A stretch of DNA of 64,000 nucleotides from Adlercreutzia sp. ZJ141 (GCF_011038965.1 NZ_JAAKEB010000011.1:1-64000), one strand, 5' to 3'. Shown: positions 54,106 to 63,922, counted from the stretch's first letter. Translations and numbers: made by a program. Notes: generated by a model not told the origin, from the sequence alone.

Positions 54106-55416
54106 ATGCCAAGCACTGTATTGGTGGGTGCCCAGTGGGGCGATGAAGGCAAGGGGAAGATCACCGATCTCATTGCCCGGGATTACGACTACGTTGTGCG
54201 CTATCAAGGCGGCAACAACGCTGGTCACACGGTTATCCATGGCGACAAGAAGCTCGCTTTGCATCTTATGCCGTCAGGTGTTATGTATAAGGATTGTGTG
54301 CCCGTTATCGGAAACGGTGTGGTGATCGATCCAGGCGTGCTCATTAAAGAGATGGCTATGCTGCAGGCAGAGGGCATCTCGTGCGAAAACCTGAAAATCT
54401 CGTGCGACGCGCATATTATCATGCCGTATCACAAAGACTTCGACGGCGCTGACGAGAAGCGCCTTGGCGAGAACAAAATCGGTACCACGAAGCGCGGCAT
54501 CGGCCCGTGCTATCAGGACAAGGTTGCTCGCAAGGGTATTCGTGTGCAAGACCTGCTTGACGAGAAGATCTTTCGCCTGAAAGTTCAAACTGCGCTGTCG
54601 CAAAAGAACCCCATTCTCGAGAAGATTTACGGGTTGCACACCTACACGGTTGAGGAAATCTGCGACGAGTATTTACCTTATGCGCGCATTCTGAAGCCGT
54701 TCATGGCTGAAACGGCGCAGCTGCTCAATGAGGCAGTGCGTAACGGCAAGTCAATTCTGTTCGAAGGCGCGCAGGGCACGCTGCTCGATATCGATCACGG
54801 AACGTATCCATACGTCACGTCGTCGTCGTGCTGCGCGGGTGGTGCGGCTACGGGCACCGGCGTTGGTCCGAAGGCTATCGACCGCGTGTTGGGTATTCAG
54901 AAGGCATACGTTACCCGAGTGGGCGAAGGCCCGTTCCCTACGGAGCTTTCCTTCCCCGAAGACGGCGGTACTGGTCAGGATGCAATTGACGGCGAGCTTT
55001 TGTGCTCTGCCGGTCATGAATTCGGTGTGACGACGGGCCGTAAGCGCCGCTGTGGATGGTTCGATGCTGTTATTGGGCGCTATGCTGCTGAGGTGAACGG
55101 CCTTACTGACGTTGCGCTTACTAAGCTCGATGTCCTCTCCGAATTTGACACGATAAAGGTATGCGTAGCTTACGAATGTGACGGTAAAACCTACGACTAC
55201 TTCCCCATGCAGCAAAGTGTGTTGTTCCACGCCAAGCCAGTGTATGTGGAGCTTCCCGGTTGGAAGGGTATTGACATCACCGGATGCCGAACCTACGACG
55301 AACTTCCAGAAAACACGTGCAAGTACGTGGAGTATTTGGAGGAAGTGACCGGCGTAACCATGAGCATCGTATCGGTTGGACCCGATCGCGATCAGACGAT
55401 TATGAGAAGCTGGTAA
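54106..55416 (+). CDS. purA: Adenylosuccinate synthetase
   Basis: A 436-residue enzyme that makes adenylosuccinate from IMP, aspartate and GTP in AMP synthesis. The GTP-binding QWGDEGKGK, RYQGGNNAGHTV, GTTKRGIGPCYQDK, FEGAQGTLLDIDHGTYPYVTSS and TTGRKRRCGWFD motifs are all standard. The ATG at 54106 follows AAAGGATG; a TATAAT -10 lies at 54050-54055 in the 157-bp spacer after dnaB. It is followed 84 bp later by purD, so the two purine genes may be co-transcribed. Confidence 0.98.
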   Translation: MPSTVLVGAQWGDEGKGKITDLIARDYDYVVRYQGGNNAGHTVIHGDKKLALHLMPSGVMYKDCVPVIGNGVVIDPGVLIKEMAMLQAEGISCENLKISCDAHIIMPYHKDFDGADEKRLGENKIGTTKRGIGPCYQDKVARKGIRVQDLLDEKIFRLKVQTALSQKNPILEKIYGLHTYTVEEICDEYLPYARILKPFMAETAQLLNEAVRNGKSILFEGAQGTLLDIDHGTYPYVTSSSCCAGGAATGTGVGPKAIDRVLGIQKAYVTRVGEGPFPTELSFPEDGGTGQDAIDGELLCSAGHEFGVTTGRKRRCGWFDAVIGRYAAEVNGLTDVALTKLDVLSEFDTIKVCVAYECDGKTYDYFPMQQSVLFHAKPVYVELPGWKGIDITGCRTYDELPENTCKYVEYLEEVTGVTMSIVSVGPDRDQTIMRSW

Positions 55417-55499
55417 TTCCGAGTAGCGCTTTTCTGTGGGGCTTCATGAGTTTCGGTAGTTTTGCTGAAGTAGACGATTTGAATCTGAAAGGGCTGAGC

Positions 55500-56789
55500 A
55501 TGAACATTCTGGTGCTGGGCGGTGGCGGTCGCGAGCATGCCATAACATGGGCGTTGGCGAAGTCCCCCCAAGTTGACAAGCTGTTTGTTGCTCCTGGCAA
55601 TGGTGGAACGGCGCGCATTGCGCGGAATATCCCGCAGCTTCGAGCGGATGACGCTCAGGCGGTGCTGGGGTTTGCCCGCGATCGTGACATCGACTTGGTG
55701 GTTATTGGTCCCGAAGCACCGCTGGTTGCTGGTGTGGCTGACGTGCTGCGCGAAGCGGGCATCGCCGTGTTTGGTCCCGATGCGCAAGGGGCCCGCCTTG
55801 AAGGGTCGAAAACGTTCAGTAAAGAATTCATGGCTCGTCATGGCATTCCTACTGCGCGCTACAACAGCTTTACCGAGTGTGAGCCGGCGCTGGCTTACGT
55901 ACGCGAACTGGGTGCGCCCATTGTAGTGAAAGCCGACGGCCTGGCTGCAGGCAAAGGTGTTGTAGTTGCCGATGACGTGGAGGATGCCGAAGAAGCCGTG
56001 CGTGCGTGCTTTGATGGCGCGTTTGGCGGTGCAGGTTCCACGGTGCTTATCGAAGAGTGTATGACCGGCCCCGAATGCTCGCTGCTCGCGTTCGTTTCCG
56101 CAGGCAAGGCCCATTGTATGGCTACGGCGCAGGACCACAAGCGTGCCTACGATGGCGACCGCGGCCCGAACACCGGCGGCATGGGTGTGTATTCGCCAGT
56201 ACCCATTGTTACCGACGAAGAGCTTGCAGCCATGAAGGAGATTATGGAAACAGCGGCGGCGGCCACGGCTGAGGAATTCGAGCACGATTACCGCGGTGTT
56301 CTTTATGGTGGCTTTATGCTGACACCCGAAGGCCCGAAGGTAGTTGAGTTCAATGCACGCTTCGGCGATCCGGAAACGCAAGTGTTGTTGCCGCGGCTTG
56401 AGTCAGACGTAGCCGAAGTAATGATGGCTGTTGCTGAGGGACGGCCTGACGATATTGATCTTGCCTGGTCCGACAAGCATGCCGTATGTGTGGTGCTGGC
56501 GAGTGATGGATATCCGGGCTCGTACGAGAAGGGCAAGGTTATCTTAGGTGTTGACGAAGCCGAGTTGATGGACGACGTCATCGTGCTGCATGCGGGAACC
56601 GCCGTGGATGACTACGATGAACTGGTCACTGCTGGTGGGCGCGTTCTGAACGTAGTGGCGCTGGGCGACACATTTGAAGAAGCGCGAGAGACTGCGTACC
56701 TTGCGTGCGACAAAGTGTACTTTGAGGGAAAGCAGTACCGCAAAGACATTGGCAAACGCGCGTTGCAGGGCCGTTCTGCTTGGAAATAG
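55500..56789 (+). CDS. purD: Phosphoribosylamine--glycine ligase
   Basis: A 429-residue ATP-grasp enzyme for the second step of purine synthesis (GAR synthetase). [77 protein letters not shown] and [18 protein letters not shown] are typical. The ATG at 55500 has AAAGGG upstream; the frame is open back to 55284 but that part overlaps purA in another frame. It is 76 bp ahead of the HemW-like gene. Other pur genes are not in the window. Confidence 0.98.
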   Translation: MNILVLGGGGREHAITWALAKSPQVDKLFVAPGNGGTARIARNIPQLRADDAQAVLGFARDRDIDLVVIGPEAPLVAGVADVLREAGIAVFGPDAQGARLEGSKTFSKEFMARHGIPTARYNSFTECEPALAYVRELGAPIVVKADGLAAGKGVVVADDVEDAEEAVRACFDGAFGGAGSTVLIEECMTGPECSLLAFVSAGKAHCMATAQDHKRAYDGDRGPNTGGMGVYSPVPIVTDEELAAMKEIMETAAAATAEEFEHDYRGVLYGGFMLTPEGPKVVEFNARFGDPETQVLLPRLESDVAEVMMAVAEGRPDDIDLAWSDKHAVCVVLASDGYPGSYEKGKVILGVDEAELMDDVIVLHAGTAVDDYDELVTAGGRVLNVVALGDTFEEARETAYLACDKVYFEGKQYRKDIGKRALQGRSAWK

Positions 56790-56865
56790 GCTTGCCGTTA
56801 CCATATGTGCCGCGTTTGCGGCTAAACAACGAGTGAATACGTAAATACCGGGAGATACAAACCAG

Positions 56866-58173
56866 ATGCTGTCCGAACGATTGTTGACGACCGCCGTACA
56901 CACGTGCACGAAACGCTATTTGAATCTGAAACCAACCGATGAAGCAAGTGTTCCCGCCCCTGTTCCAGGGCAAGCGTATATGCTGTACATGCACGTGCCA
57001 TTCTGCGAGCGTTTGTGTCCATACTGTTCGTTCAATCGTTTTCCTTTCGCCGAAGATCGCGCGCGGCCGTATTTCGCCAACATGCGCAAGGAAATGCTCA
57101 TGCTCAAGGAACTGGGCTACGATTTCGATAGCGTGTACATTGGCGGCGGCACCCCGACCATCTTGCTCGACGAGCTGTGTGACACCATCGACCTTGCGCG
57201 CGAAACATTCTCGATCAAGGAAGTTTCCAGCGAAACAAATCCGAACCACCTGATTCCCAGTTATCTAGATAAGTTGCAGGGTCGTGTGCAGCGTTTGTCT
57301 GTGGGGGTGCAGAGCTTCGATGATGATCTGCTGCGTCAGATGGATCGCTACGACAAATATGGTTGTGGCCAGCAGATCATGGAGCTCATCCAAGATGCCA
57401 CCCCGTACTTTACGTCAATGAACGCCGACATGATATTCAACTTCCCCGCGCAAACCGAAGATGTGCTGATTCGCGACGTCGAGCGCGTGGTGGAAAGCGG
57501 CGCTAGCCAAACGACGTTCTATCCGCTGATGGCCTCGCCGGCGGTTCAGAAATCGCTGGCGCGCACGGTGGGGAAGGTCGACTATACGCGCGAACACCGC
57601 TTCTACACCATCATCGACGAGCTGCTTGCCGGAGGCAACGATCCACTGTTCGATCACGGGTCGGCATGGACGTTCAACCGTCGTCAGAGTGCTGTGGCCG
57701 CGCCGCATGCGATGATAGATGAGTACGTGGTTGACTACGAAGAATATCCGGCTATTGGGTCGGGTGGCATCACGTATTTGGGAAAGAGCCTATACGTGAA
57801 CACGTTTAGTGTGGTTGACTACAACAAGGCCATTGAGAGTGGGCGGATGTCGCTTATGGGCAAGACCACGTTCGGCAAGCGCGAGCGCATGCGCTATCGT
57901 TTCATGATGCAGCTGTTCGGCCTACGTCTTGATAAGCACCAGTTCAAGCGCGATTTCGGTTGCTCTATTGAAGCGGGGTTACCCGCCGAGATGGCGTTTA
58001 TGACAGCGGCGGGTGCGTTTGCCACCAACACGCTCGACGAGCTAACACTTACTCCGCGTGGTCGCTACCTGATGGTGGTCATGATGAGACAGTTCTTTGT
58101 CGGCGTAAACAGTCTGCGCGATCAAGCCCGAGCCGCGCTGACCGGAGAAGAGCGCGAACTGCTTTTTGGGTAA
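56866..58173 (+). CDS. HemW-like radical SAM protein (coproporphyrinogen III oxidase family)
   Basis: A 435-residue radical SAM protein. The cluster motif CERLCPYC (about residues 47-54) sits in YMHVPFCERLCPYCSF, followed by VYIGGGTPTILLDEL and ETNPNHL, then RLSVGVQSFDDDLLRQM, as in the HemW/HemN superfamily. Such proteins act in anaerobic porphyrin synthesis, haem delivery or haem ring opening; which one applies here is not clear, and no haem synthesis genes are in the window. It lies 76 bp after purD and ends 116 bp before a recombinase gene. Confidence 0.85.
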   Translation: MLSERLLTTAVHTCTKRYLNLKPTDEASVPAPVPGQAYMLYMHVPFCERLCPYCSFNRFPFAEDRARPYFANMRKEMLMLKELGYDFDSVYIGGGTPTILLDELCDTIDLARETFSIKEVSSETNPNHLIPSYLDKLQGRVQRLSVGVQSFDDDLLRQMDRYDKYGCGQQIMELIQDATPYFTSMNADMIFNFPAQTEDVLIRDVERVVESGASQTTFYPLMASPAVQKSLARTVGKVDYTREHRFYTIIDELLAGGNDPLFDHGSAWTFNRRQSAVAAPHAMIDEYVVDYEEYPAIGSGGITYLGKSLYVNTFSVVDYNKAIESGRMSLMGKTTFGKRERMRYRFMMQLFGLRLDKHQFKRDFGCSIEAGLPAEMAFMTAAGAFATNTLDELTLTPRGRYLMVVMMRQFFVGVNSLRDQARAALTGEERELLFG

Positions 58174-58289
58174 TCAGCGCTTCCTTGGCCGCTGCTCGGA
58201 CAACAAAAAACAAAGTCGCATCAGATTGCATCAGTCGAATACTCTCGAAACAGCACGAAAATCCGCTGGTTCGAAGGAGTGGTGAGATC

Positions 58290-58922
58290 ATGACGCAAAC
58301 CATAGCGCAGAAAATGTATGGGTACGCCCGGGTGTCATCAAAGGACCAACATCTCGATCGGCAACTTGCCGCGCTTGAACAGTTCGGAGTTGAACCTTCG
58401 CTGGTGTACGCCGACAAGGCGAGTGGCAAGGATTTCAATCGTCCTGAATACCAGAAGCTGGTTGCGCGCCTGCGCAAAGGCGATGTTCTTGTGGTGAAGT
58501 CAATTGATCGGCTGGGGCGCAACTACGACGAGGTCATTGAAGAATGGCGGCGCATAACCAAAGATCGGGGAGCGCATGTTGTTGTATTGGACATGCCGCT
58601 GCTCGATACGCGCGAGCGTCAAGACGGTATAACAGGTGTGTTTATTGCCGATCTCGTGTTGCAGCTGCTCTCCTATGTGGCACAAATAGAGCGCGAGAGC
58701 ATCAAGCAACGTCAGGCCGAGGGCATAGCCGCCGCTCAGGCGCGTGGTGTGCGTTTCGGCAGGCCAAGGAAACGCAGGCCAGCAAGCTACAGTGAAGCCA
58801 GAAGATCGTTCCAGGAAGGGCGTATCACACGCAAGCAGGCAGCGGCATGCTTGAAAGTGTCGCCCAGCACCTTCGATCGGTGGATACGAGAAGACGAAAA
58901 CCAGGTGATAGAATCAGCATAA
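58290..58922 (+). CDS. Serine recombinase (resolvase/invertase family)
   Basis: A 210-residue small serine recombinase. The catalytic Ser is in YGYARVSSKDQHLDRQ, followed by RPEYQKLVARLRKGDVLVV, SIDRLGRNYDEV and the long E helix (IAYVAQIERESIKQRQAEGIAAA-like), and ends in a helix-turn-helix (ITRKQAAACLKVSPSTFDRWI). It would cut and rejoin DNA at a resolution or inversion site. ATG at 58290 follows AAGGAG. No transposase or inverted invertible segment is seen next to it, so whether it acts locally is unknown. Confidence 0.9.
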   Translation: MTQTIAQKMYGYARVSSKDQHLDRQLAALEQFGVEPSLVYADKASGKDFNRPEYQKLVARLRKGDVLVVKSIDRLGRNYDEVIEEWRRITKDRGAHVVVLDMPLLDTRERQDGITGVFIADLVLQLLSYVAQIERESIKQRQAEGIAAAQARGVRFGRPRKRRPASYSEARRSFQEGRITRKQAAACLKVSPSTFDRWIREDENQVIESA

Positions 58923-59081
58923 TCACCAGTTTGAAAGTCCTTGGTGCTTGATATCAGGTCAGGTGATCGGCGGTATCACGAGGGGTGTCAGCCAGACAGT
59001 CCTTTTCTCTCCTGTTTTAGCAACAACGTTTACCTGTTTCAGTGGGTTTTGTTATCCAAAGTGCAACGTCTTCTCGGATGG

Positions 59082-59121
59082 TAGAATGTTAAAAACTTTC
59101 AAATTCTGCAAGTTTTTAACA
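59082..59121 (+). promoter_or_regulatory. Promoter with overlapping perfect inverted repeat before the DUF4143 ATPase
   Basis: A TAGAAT -10 (59082-59087) overlaps the first arm of a 12-bp perfect inverted repeat TGTTAAAAACTT/AAGTTTTTAACA (59087-59098 and 59110-59121), 20 bp before the ATG at 59141. This placement suits an operator that would block transcription of the gene. The rest of the 218-bp spacer shows nothing clear. Confidence 0.6.
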
Positions 59122-59140
59122 TGAGTGAGAGAAGGGCCTG

Positions 59141-60415
59141 ATGATACCGCGTGATAAGTACCTTGGTAAGCTCATCCAATTCCAAGATAAGGACGTGATT
59201 AAGGTTGTCACCGGAGTACGCCGGTGTGGTAAATCGACGCTGTTGGATCTGATGGCGGAGCATCTCGTCAGACAAGGGGTGGCTCCAGAGCGCATTCTCT
59301 TTTTTAAGATGGAATCAATGGAGTTCGATGATGTTCGAGAAGACTACCGCGCTCTGTACTCCCTGGTACGAAAGCGTGCAGAAGGGCTTACCCATCCCTA
59401 TCTGTTTTTCGATGAGCTACAAGAGACGAAGGGCTGGGAGCGCGCGATCGACGGCCTGCGCGTCGACTTGGACTGTGATATCTATATTACCGGCTCAAAC
59501 GCATTTCTGCTTTCCAGTGAATTGGCAACCTTACTGTCGGGGCGCTACGTTGAAGTAGAGATGCAACCGCTTACCTTCTCAGAGTACCTAGACTTCCGAG
59601 GTGCGACCATTGAAGGGCTCAGCCTATCGCAAAGTGATTTGGCTGTCATGTCGGATGGGTCTGTCGTTACGCTCGCAAGCCTATTCTCTCAGTATCGCAG
59701 GTACGGCGGCTTCCCCTTTCTTTCCTTGGAAGAGCCGGATAAGAGCTCCCATCAGGCATATTGTAAGACGCTGTTTGATACCGTCATCGTGCGCGACATT
59801 TTGGAGCGTGAAAAACGGCACGGGCGACGCCAGATTACCAATGCCGATCTCCTGATTCGTATAAGCGACTTCTTAGCCGACAACATTGGCAACGAATGCT
59901 CGGTGAGCAGCATCGCCAGCGCGCTGCGCTCGCAGAATTCCAAAACAGCTGACTCCACTGTTGCAGCATATATTGAGGCGTTGGAGCAGGCTTATCTGTT
60001 TCGTCACGTACGCCGCTACGACATTAAGGGCAAAGAAATACTCAAGACTAACGGAAAGCGCTACATTTGCGATGTTGGCCTACGTAACCACAGGCAAGGA
60101 TACCGTAGATCAGATGCCGGACGTGTACTGGAGAATATTGTCTACCAGCAGCTGATCTATGACGATTGCAGTGTATGGGTAGGTCATTTGCGGGCAGGTG
60201 AGGTCGATTTCGTGGCGGAGCGCAACGGCGAGAGGGTCTACATCCAAGTGACGGAGGGTATGACCGAGAAAGCAACCATGGAGCGGGAACTTAAGCCTCT
60301 CAAAGCCGTGCGTGACGCCTATCCCAAGATGGTAGTTGCAGCATCTGGAAGTTACCCTACGAGTATCGATGGCATTCGAATAGTTAACGCAGTCGACTTC
60401 CTGCTCGGACGATAG
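59141..60415 (+). CDS. AAA ATPase with DUF4143 domain
   Basis: A 424-residue protein of the AAA_14/DUF4143 family. Walker A TGVRRCGKSTLL (about residues 25-36), Walker B PYLFFDELQE, sensor ITGSNAFLLSSELATLLSGRYVEVEMQPLTFSEYL, then the DUF4143 part ending in an endonuclease-like EVDFVAERNGERVYIQVTEGM segment, which recalls restriction-endonuclease-type folds (D-xxx-E-x-Q-like). Common in anaerobic bacteria, often mobile and of unknown role; defence or mobile-element links have been suggested. It sits alone, behind a strong inverted repeat and beside a serine recombinase. Confidence 0.85.
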   Translation: MIPRDKYLGKLIQFQDKDVIKVVTGVRRCGKSTLLDLMAEHLVRQGVAPERILFFKMESMEFDDVREDYRALYSLVRKRAEGLTHPYLFFDELQETKGWERAIDGLRVDLDCDIYITGSNAFLLSSELATLLSGRYVEVEMQPLTFSEYLDFRGATIEGLSLSQSDLAVMSDGSVVTLASLFSQYRRYGGFPFLSLEEPDKSSHQAYCKTLFDTVIVRDILEREKRHGRRQITNADLLIRISDFLADNIGNECSVSSIASALRSQNSKTADSTVAAYIEALEQAYLFRHVRRYDIKGKEILKTNGKRYICDVGLRNHRQGYRRSDAGRVLENIVYQQLIYDDCSVWVGHLRAGEVDFVAERNGERVYIQVTEGMTEKATMERELKPLKAVRDAYPKMVVAASGSYPTSIDGIRIVNAVDFLLGR

Positions 60416-60433
60416 CCGACGACTTGTGGAGCG

Positions 60434-60490
60434 CTAGACGATATGATCCGAAATGAATCCCGTTTCCTCGGTTCGGGTCATATCGTCTAG
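60434..60490. repeat. Long imperfect hairpin between convergent genes
   Basis: 13-bp perfect outer stem CTAGACGATATGA/TCATATCGTCTAG continues, after one T-G pair, with CCGAA/TTCGG: 19 bp in all around a 19-base loop. No T tract. It may be a bidirectional terminator for the ATPase and glycosyltransferase genes. Confidence 0.65.
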
Positions 60491-60525
60491 AAGAGCAAGG
60501 GAAAGCGCGAAAGACGCTGGGCGCA

Positions 60526-61701
60526 TTAGCGCCCGCCAGTGCGTCTCCTGTACTTTATGAGGTAGTTGCCTAAGGAGTCGAGCGTACCGTAGATGCCGAT
60601 ATTTCGCAGGTTATAGACACCCTGCTCAAGTAAGTTTGACGCGTACTGCAGGTGGCTGACATTCGGCTTAGGTAGGCCGCGCACCTCGGCGTAGAGACGG
60701 CGGCAGCCAGGAGATATGCGTGGGTACTGGTACACAAGTTCGGGGTTCATGCGGTTGAACATGCGCTCGAGTTGGGCGTGGATGGCGGGATCGTCAGGGT
60801 CGTTTTCCTCGATAACGCCGCTCATATACATGAAGCCGCGGCTGTAGTGGGCGCAGAGGATGCGCTCGTCGGTGATGCCCAGGGATTCGATGATGTCGAG
60901 CATTTCGTTCCATCGGTCGAACGGCACATTCGGGCTGTTGCGATGGAATGCCCGAGTTTTTTCCTTAGTTTCCTCGCGGTAGCAGTAGTACGCCTGGTCG
61001 AGATAGACGATGCGCTGTGCTCGGCAGAGCGTTTCTACGAGGAAGGGGTTGTCGGCCCAGCCAGCGCCGGGAATGGGCTTGAAGCGGATGCCGTGTTCGT
61101 TAAGGAAGCTCTTGCGATAGATTGCCGACCAGATGGACGGGTGATGGTGGAGCAGATGTATGGCGTCGGTGATAACGAATGGTTGTTTATCCACGTGGAC
61201 GCGCTTCTTGTAGCTGCAGTTAAGTTTGCGTTGTCGGGGCGTGTCGGGGAGCGAGATACGCCAGTACGGCGTCTTGATTATCTCAACGGGCTCGTTGAAG
61301 GTTGACGCGAATGAGAGCATATCGCGGTACATACCTGGCTCGATCCAATCATCGGGTTCGAGGATGGCGATCCATTCACCGTGCGCCTCGTCGAGCCCGC
61401 GGTTGCATGTGGCGCCGTAGCCCTGGTTTTGCTTGTCGATAATAACAATACGCTCATCGCGTGCGGCGTGTGCACGTATGATATCGAGCGAGTTGTCGGT
61501 TGAGCCGTCGTTGAGACAGATGATTTCTAGGTTCTTGTGTGTTTGAGCCTGCACGCTGTCGAGCGCTTGGTCGAGGAAGGGCGCGGCGTTGTAGATGGGG
61601 ATAATGACCGAGACAAGGACATCGGCCGGGTTGGCGGGGCGTTGCGTATGAGCGCCGTTTTTGTCTGTGGGCGCATAGGTGAAATAGCTGCTGGGAGTCA
61701 T
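60526..61701 (-). CDS. Glycosyltransferase family 2
   Basis: A 391-residue GT-A glycosyltransferase. The N-terminal domain has VSVIIPIYNAAPFLDQALDS, ICLNDGSTDNSLDII and the metal-binding DxD-type EPDDWIEPG; the rest is an alpha-helical C-terminal region with Tyr/Arg-rich sequence. No membrane segment is evident, so it would act on the inner membrane face on lipid-linked sugars or surface polysaccharide. ATG at 61701. The donor sugar cannot be read. It is divergent from a second GT2 gene and forms an accessory surface-polysaccharide locus with it. Confidence 0.9.
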   Translation of the reverse strand: MTPSSYFTYAPTDKNGAHTQRPANPADVLVSVIIPIYNAAPFLDQALDSVQAQTHKNLEIICLNDGSTDNSLDIIRAHAARDERIVIIDKQNQGYGATCNRGLDEAHGEWIAILEPDDWIEPGMYRDMLSFASTFNEPVEIIKTPYWRISLPDTPRQRKLNCSYKKRVHVDKQPFVITDAIHLLHHHPSIWSAIYRKSFLNEHGIRFKPIPGAGWADNPFLVETLCRAQRIVYLDQAYYCYREETKEKTRAFHRNSPNVPFDRWNEMLDIIESLGITDERILCAHYSRGFMYMSGVIEENDPDDPAIHAQLERMFNRMNPELVYQYPRISPGCRRLYAEVRGLPKPNVSHLQYASNLLEQGVYNLRNIGIYGTLDSLGNYLIKYRRRTGGR

Positions 61702-61933
61702 AGTGTCCTTTCGGAGTGACTGGTGCTTCCGAGATTATAGCGCAAGAGCCTTGCAACCTGCTGCCGCGGAGCTCTTGCGCATGATAGGGGCGATGGGGTT
61801 TTCCTGCGGGGTTTCTGCTTTTGGGGGACGATGGCAGTACAGATACGTTGCACTTGTGATTCAAGTGTCTTACATTGATTTTCCTGACGGTTTCTTTTAT
61901 ATACGACACATTGATTACTTTAGGACGGAACCT

Positions 61934-63922
61934 ATGAACGATGCTCAATCGTATATCGACAAAAATCCCTTGACCGGTGCGGAATGGTCCGAGGGAAGGG
62001 CCATAAGGATTCCTTTGTGCCTGGGGCGGGATATGTACAATACGAGCAAGCTGCAGGCGGCGTTTTTCTGGGTCGTAATCTGCTTGTGTCGCGATGAGAC
62101 GGATAACTGCCAGCCTAAAGTAGAGGGGCTCAAAGGGCTATTGTGCCGCATCACAGAAAACGAGCGTTATGAAGTACACGTCTCTTTTGAAGAAGAGGTC
62201 GCCTCATGGTCTGCTGTCGAGTATTCCATCCTTGTTCCCTATGGAATAAAGTCCTTCTCGGTTCATTGTGCAGGTCAGGTGAGGAAGATTACCCGTGAGG
62301 AAAGGGATGAGATGATATGGAGCTATCGTGCGCGTGTATGCAATGCCGCTGGGGATGTGCGTCGCTACGCTGAATGGTTCAAGCGTCATCATGAGGAGAA
62401 TCTTCTTCGTGAAACCATTGAAGAAGGTCCCCTTATGAGTATCGTTACTCCAGCCTACATGACCCCACCAGAGTATCTCCAGGAGCTTCTCGAATCCGTC
62501 ATTGCCCAAACTTACCGCAATTGGGAGCTCGTATTAGTCAATGCTAGTCCGACGGACGAAGGAATGAAAAAGGTTATCAATGACACTGATGACTCGCGGA
62601 TCGTGGTGCTTGAAGTTGAGCACAATCTCGGAATAGCAGGGAATACGAACATAGGAATAGCAAAGTGCACGGGAGACTACGTATCCTTTTTGGATCACGA
62701 TGATCTTCTGGAACCCAATGCCTTGGCTGAAATGGTTATCGCAATGGAGCGGTCGGAAACTCCCGTCGACCTGCTCTATTGCGACGAGGATAGCTTTGAG
62801 GAAAATGGGACTTATCATCTCCCTCTCTTCAAGCCTGATCTAAATGTCGATCTGCTCTACTCATGCAACTATGTGATCCACTTACTGACGGTGAGCAGAT
62901 TTGTTCTGGATAGAATTGAACGATCAGGCTCTGAAATGGATGGCTCCCAAGATTATGATTTGACTCTCAAAGCGCTCGAGGTCGCGCGAGGTGTGGTTCA
63001 TATTCCGCGAATCCTCTACCATTGGCGGGTCCATTCCTTTTCCACCAACAGCAATCCCGAGGCAAAGCCCTATACGATCCAGTCGAGCCTTGAAGCATTG
63101 GCAGGGCACTTTAGCCGACTTGGAGTGCGAATCCGCGCAGAAAAAGACGAAGAACCTTTTGCGTATAAGGTGCGTTTTCTGTTTTCCAATGACGGGGATA
63201 CCCAAAGGCGTTTTTCAGAACAGGATAATAAAGATTTCGACAATCTGGTGATTGAGCCCGGGGTTTGGGGGGCTTCCCTCGACGGCTCGTTGCGTTTTAT
63301 CTGCGATATCGGACGGCAAGCTTGGAAGAATATGTTTCAGTTTACCTCTGAGCTTATTCTTGTTTCGAGTGTGTGCGTGAGCGTTCAACGAGATGATTGG
63401 CACGATATGCTCGGCCTCTTCTCACGCGCAGACGTTTTCGGGGTGTCTCCGCGTGTTGTTCGTAACGACGGTCTGGTCGATTACGCAGGGATTCTCGTAA
63501 CTCCAGAGGGGAGATTATTGCGTCAGAACAGGTTCTTGCCCGCAGTGGATTCCGGTTATATCGGGCGGGCGAAGAAGTCCTGTGACTCTTTTGTGTTAAA
63601 CCCTGAATTGTGTATATTTCGAACGTTGTCTCTGCAGGATTTGGATGTTGACGATCGCTTTCAAACACAAGAGTACCTAATTGCGGATGTCTGCGCTCAG
63701 CAATGGGAGAAGGGGAGGCTCGCCGTGTTCTCTCCGCTTGCGGAGGCGATATTGCAACAGCCGAGGTCGATGCTGCGTATGTCAGGGCTGGGGGAGGCAT
63801 CTGATGATGCGGATTTATTCCTGGAAAAGTGGAGCAGAGTAATGCCCGAAGGAATGGATCCGTCTTACAACCGCAACCTCGATCCCCGTAGTGCGTATTA
63901 TAGGTTGAAGCAGACGTCCTGA
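61934..63922 (+). CDS. Large family 2 glycosyltransferase
   Basis: A 662-residue protein. About 160 N-terminal residues of unrecognised sequence precede a GT2 domain (MSIVTPAYMTPPEYLQELLESV, DHDDLLEPNALAEMV, DLLYCDEDSFEENG) and a C-terminal half with PRILYHWRVHSFSTNSNPEAKPYT and a long tail that resembles rhamnan/teichoic polymer synthases only in outline. The ATG at 61934 follows AGGACGGAA; the frame is open further upstream, but that part is unlike protein and overlaps the divergent promoter. Probably cell-surface polysaccharide synthesis. The 78 bp after it to the window end show no gene. Confidence 0.85.
   Translation: MNDAQSYIDKNPLTGAEWSEGRAIRIPLCLGRDMYNTSKLQAAFFWVVICLCRDETDNCQPKVEGLKGLLCRITENERYEVHVSFEEEVASWSAVEYSILVPYGIKSFSVHCAGQVRKITREERDEMIWSYRARVCNAAGDVRRYAEWFKRHHEENLLRETIEEGPLMSIVTPAYMTPPEYLQELLESVIAQTYRNWELVLVNASPTDEGMKKVINDTDDSRIVVLEVEHNLGIAGNTNIGIAKCTGDYVSFLDHDDLLEPNALAEMVIAMERSETPVDLLYCDEDSFEENGTYHLPLFKPDLNVDLLYSCNYVIHLLTVSRFVLDRIERSGSEMDGSQDYDLTLKALEVARGVVHIPRILYHWRVHSFSTNSNPEAKPYTIQSSLEALAGHFSRLGVRIRAEKDEEPFAYKVRFLFSNDGDTQRRFSEQDNKDFDNLVIEPGVWGASLDGSLRFICDIGRQAWKNMFQFTSELILVSSVCVSVQRDDWHDMLGLFSRADVFGVSPRVVRNDGLVDYAGILVTPEGRLLRQNRFLPAVDSGYIGRAKKSCDSFVLNPELCIFRTLSLQDLDVDDRFQTQEYLIADVCAQQWEKGRLAVFSPLAEAILQQPRSMLRMSGLGEASDDADLFLEKWSRVMPEGMDPSYNRNLDPRSAYYRLKQTS

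Noticed and set aside
55392-56381. 329-codon leftward frame opposite purD
   Set aside because: Antisense shadow of a strongly conserved purD; Arg/His-rich composition without domain.
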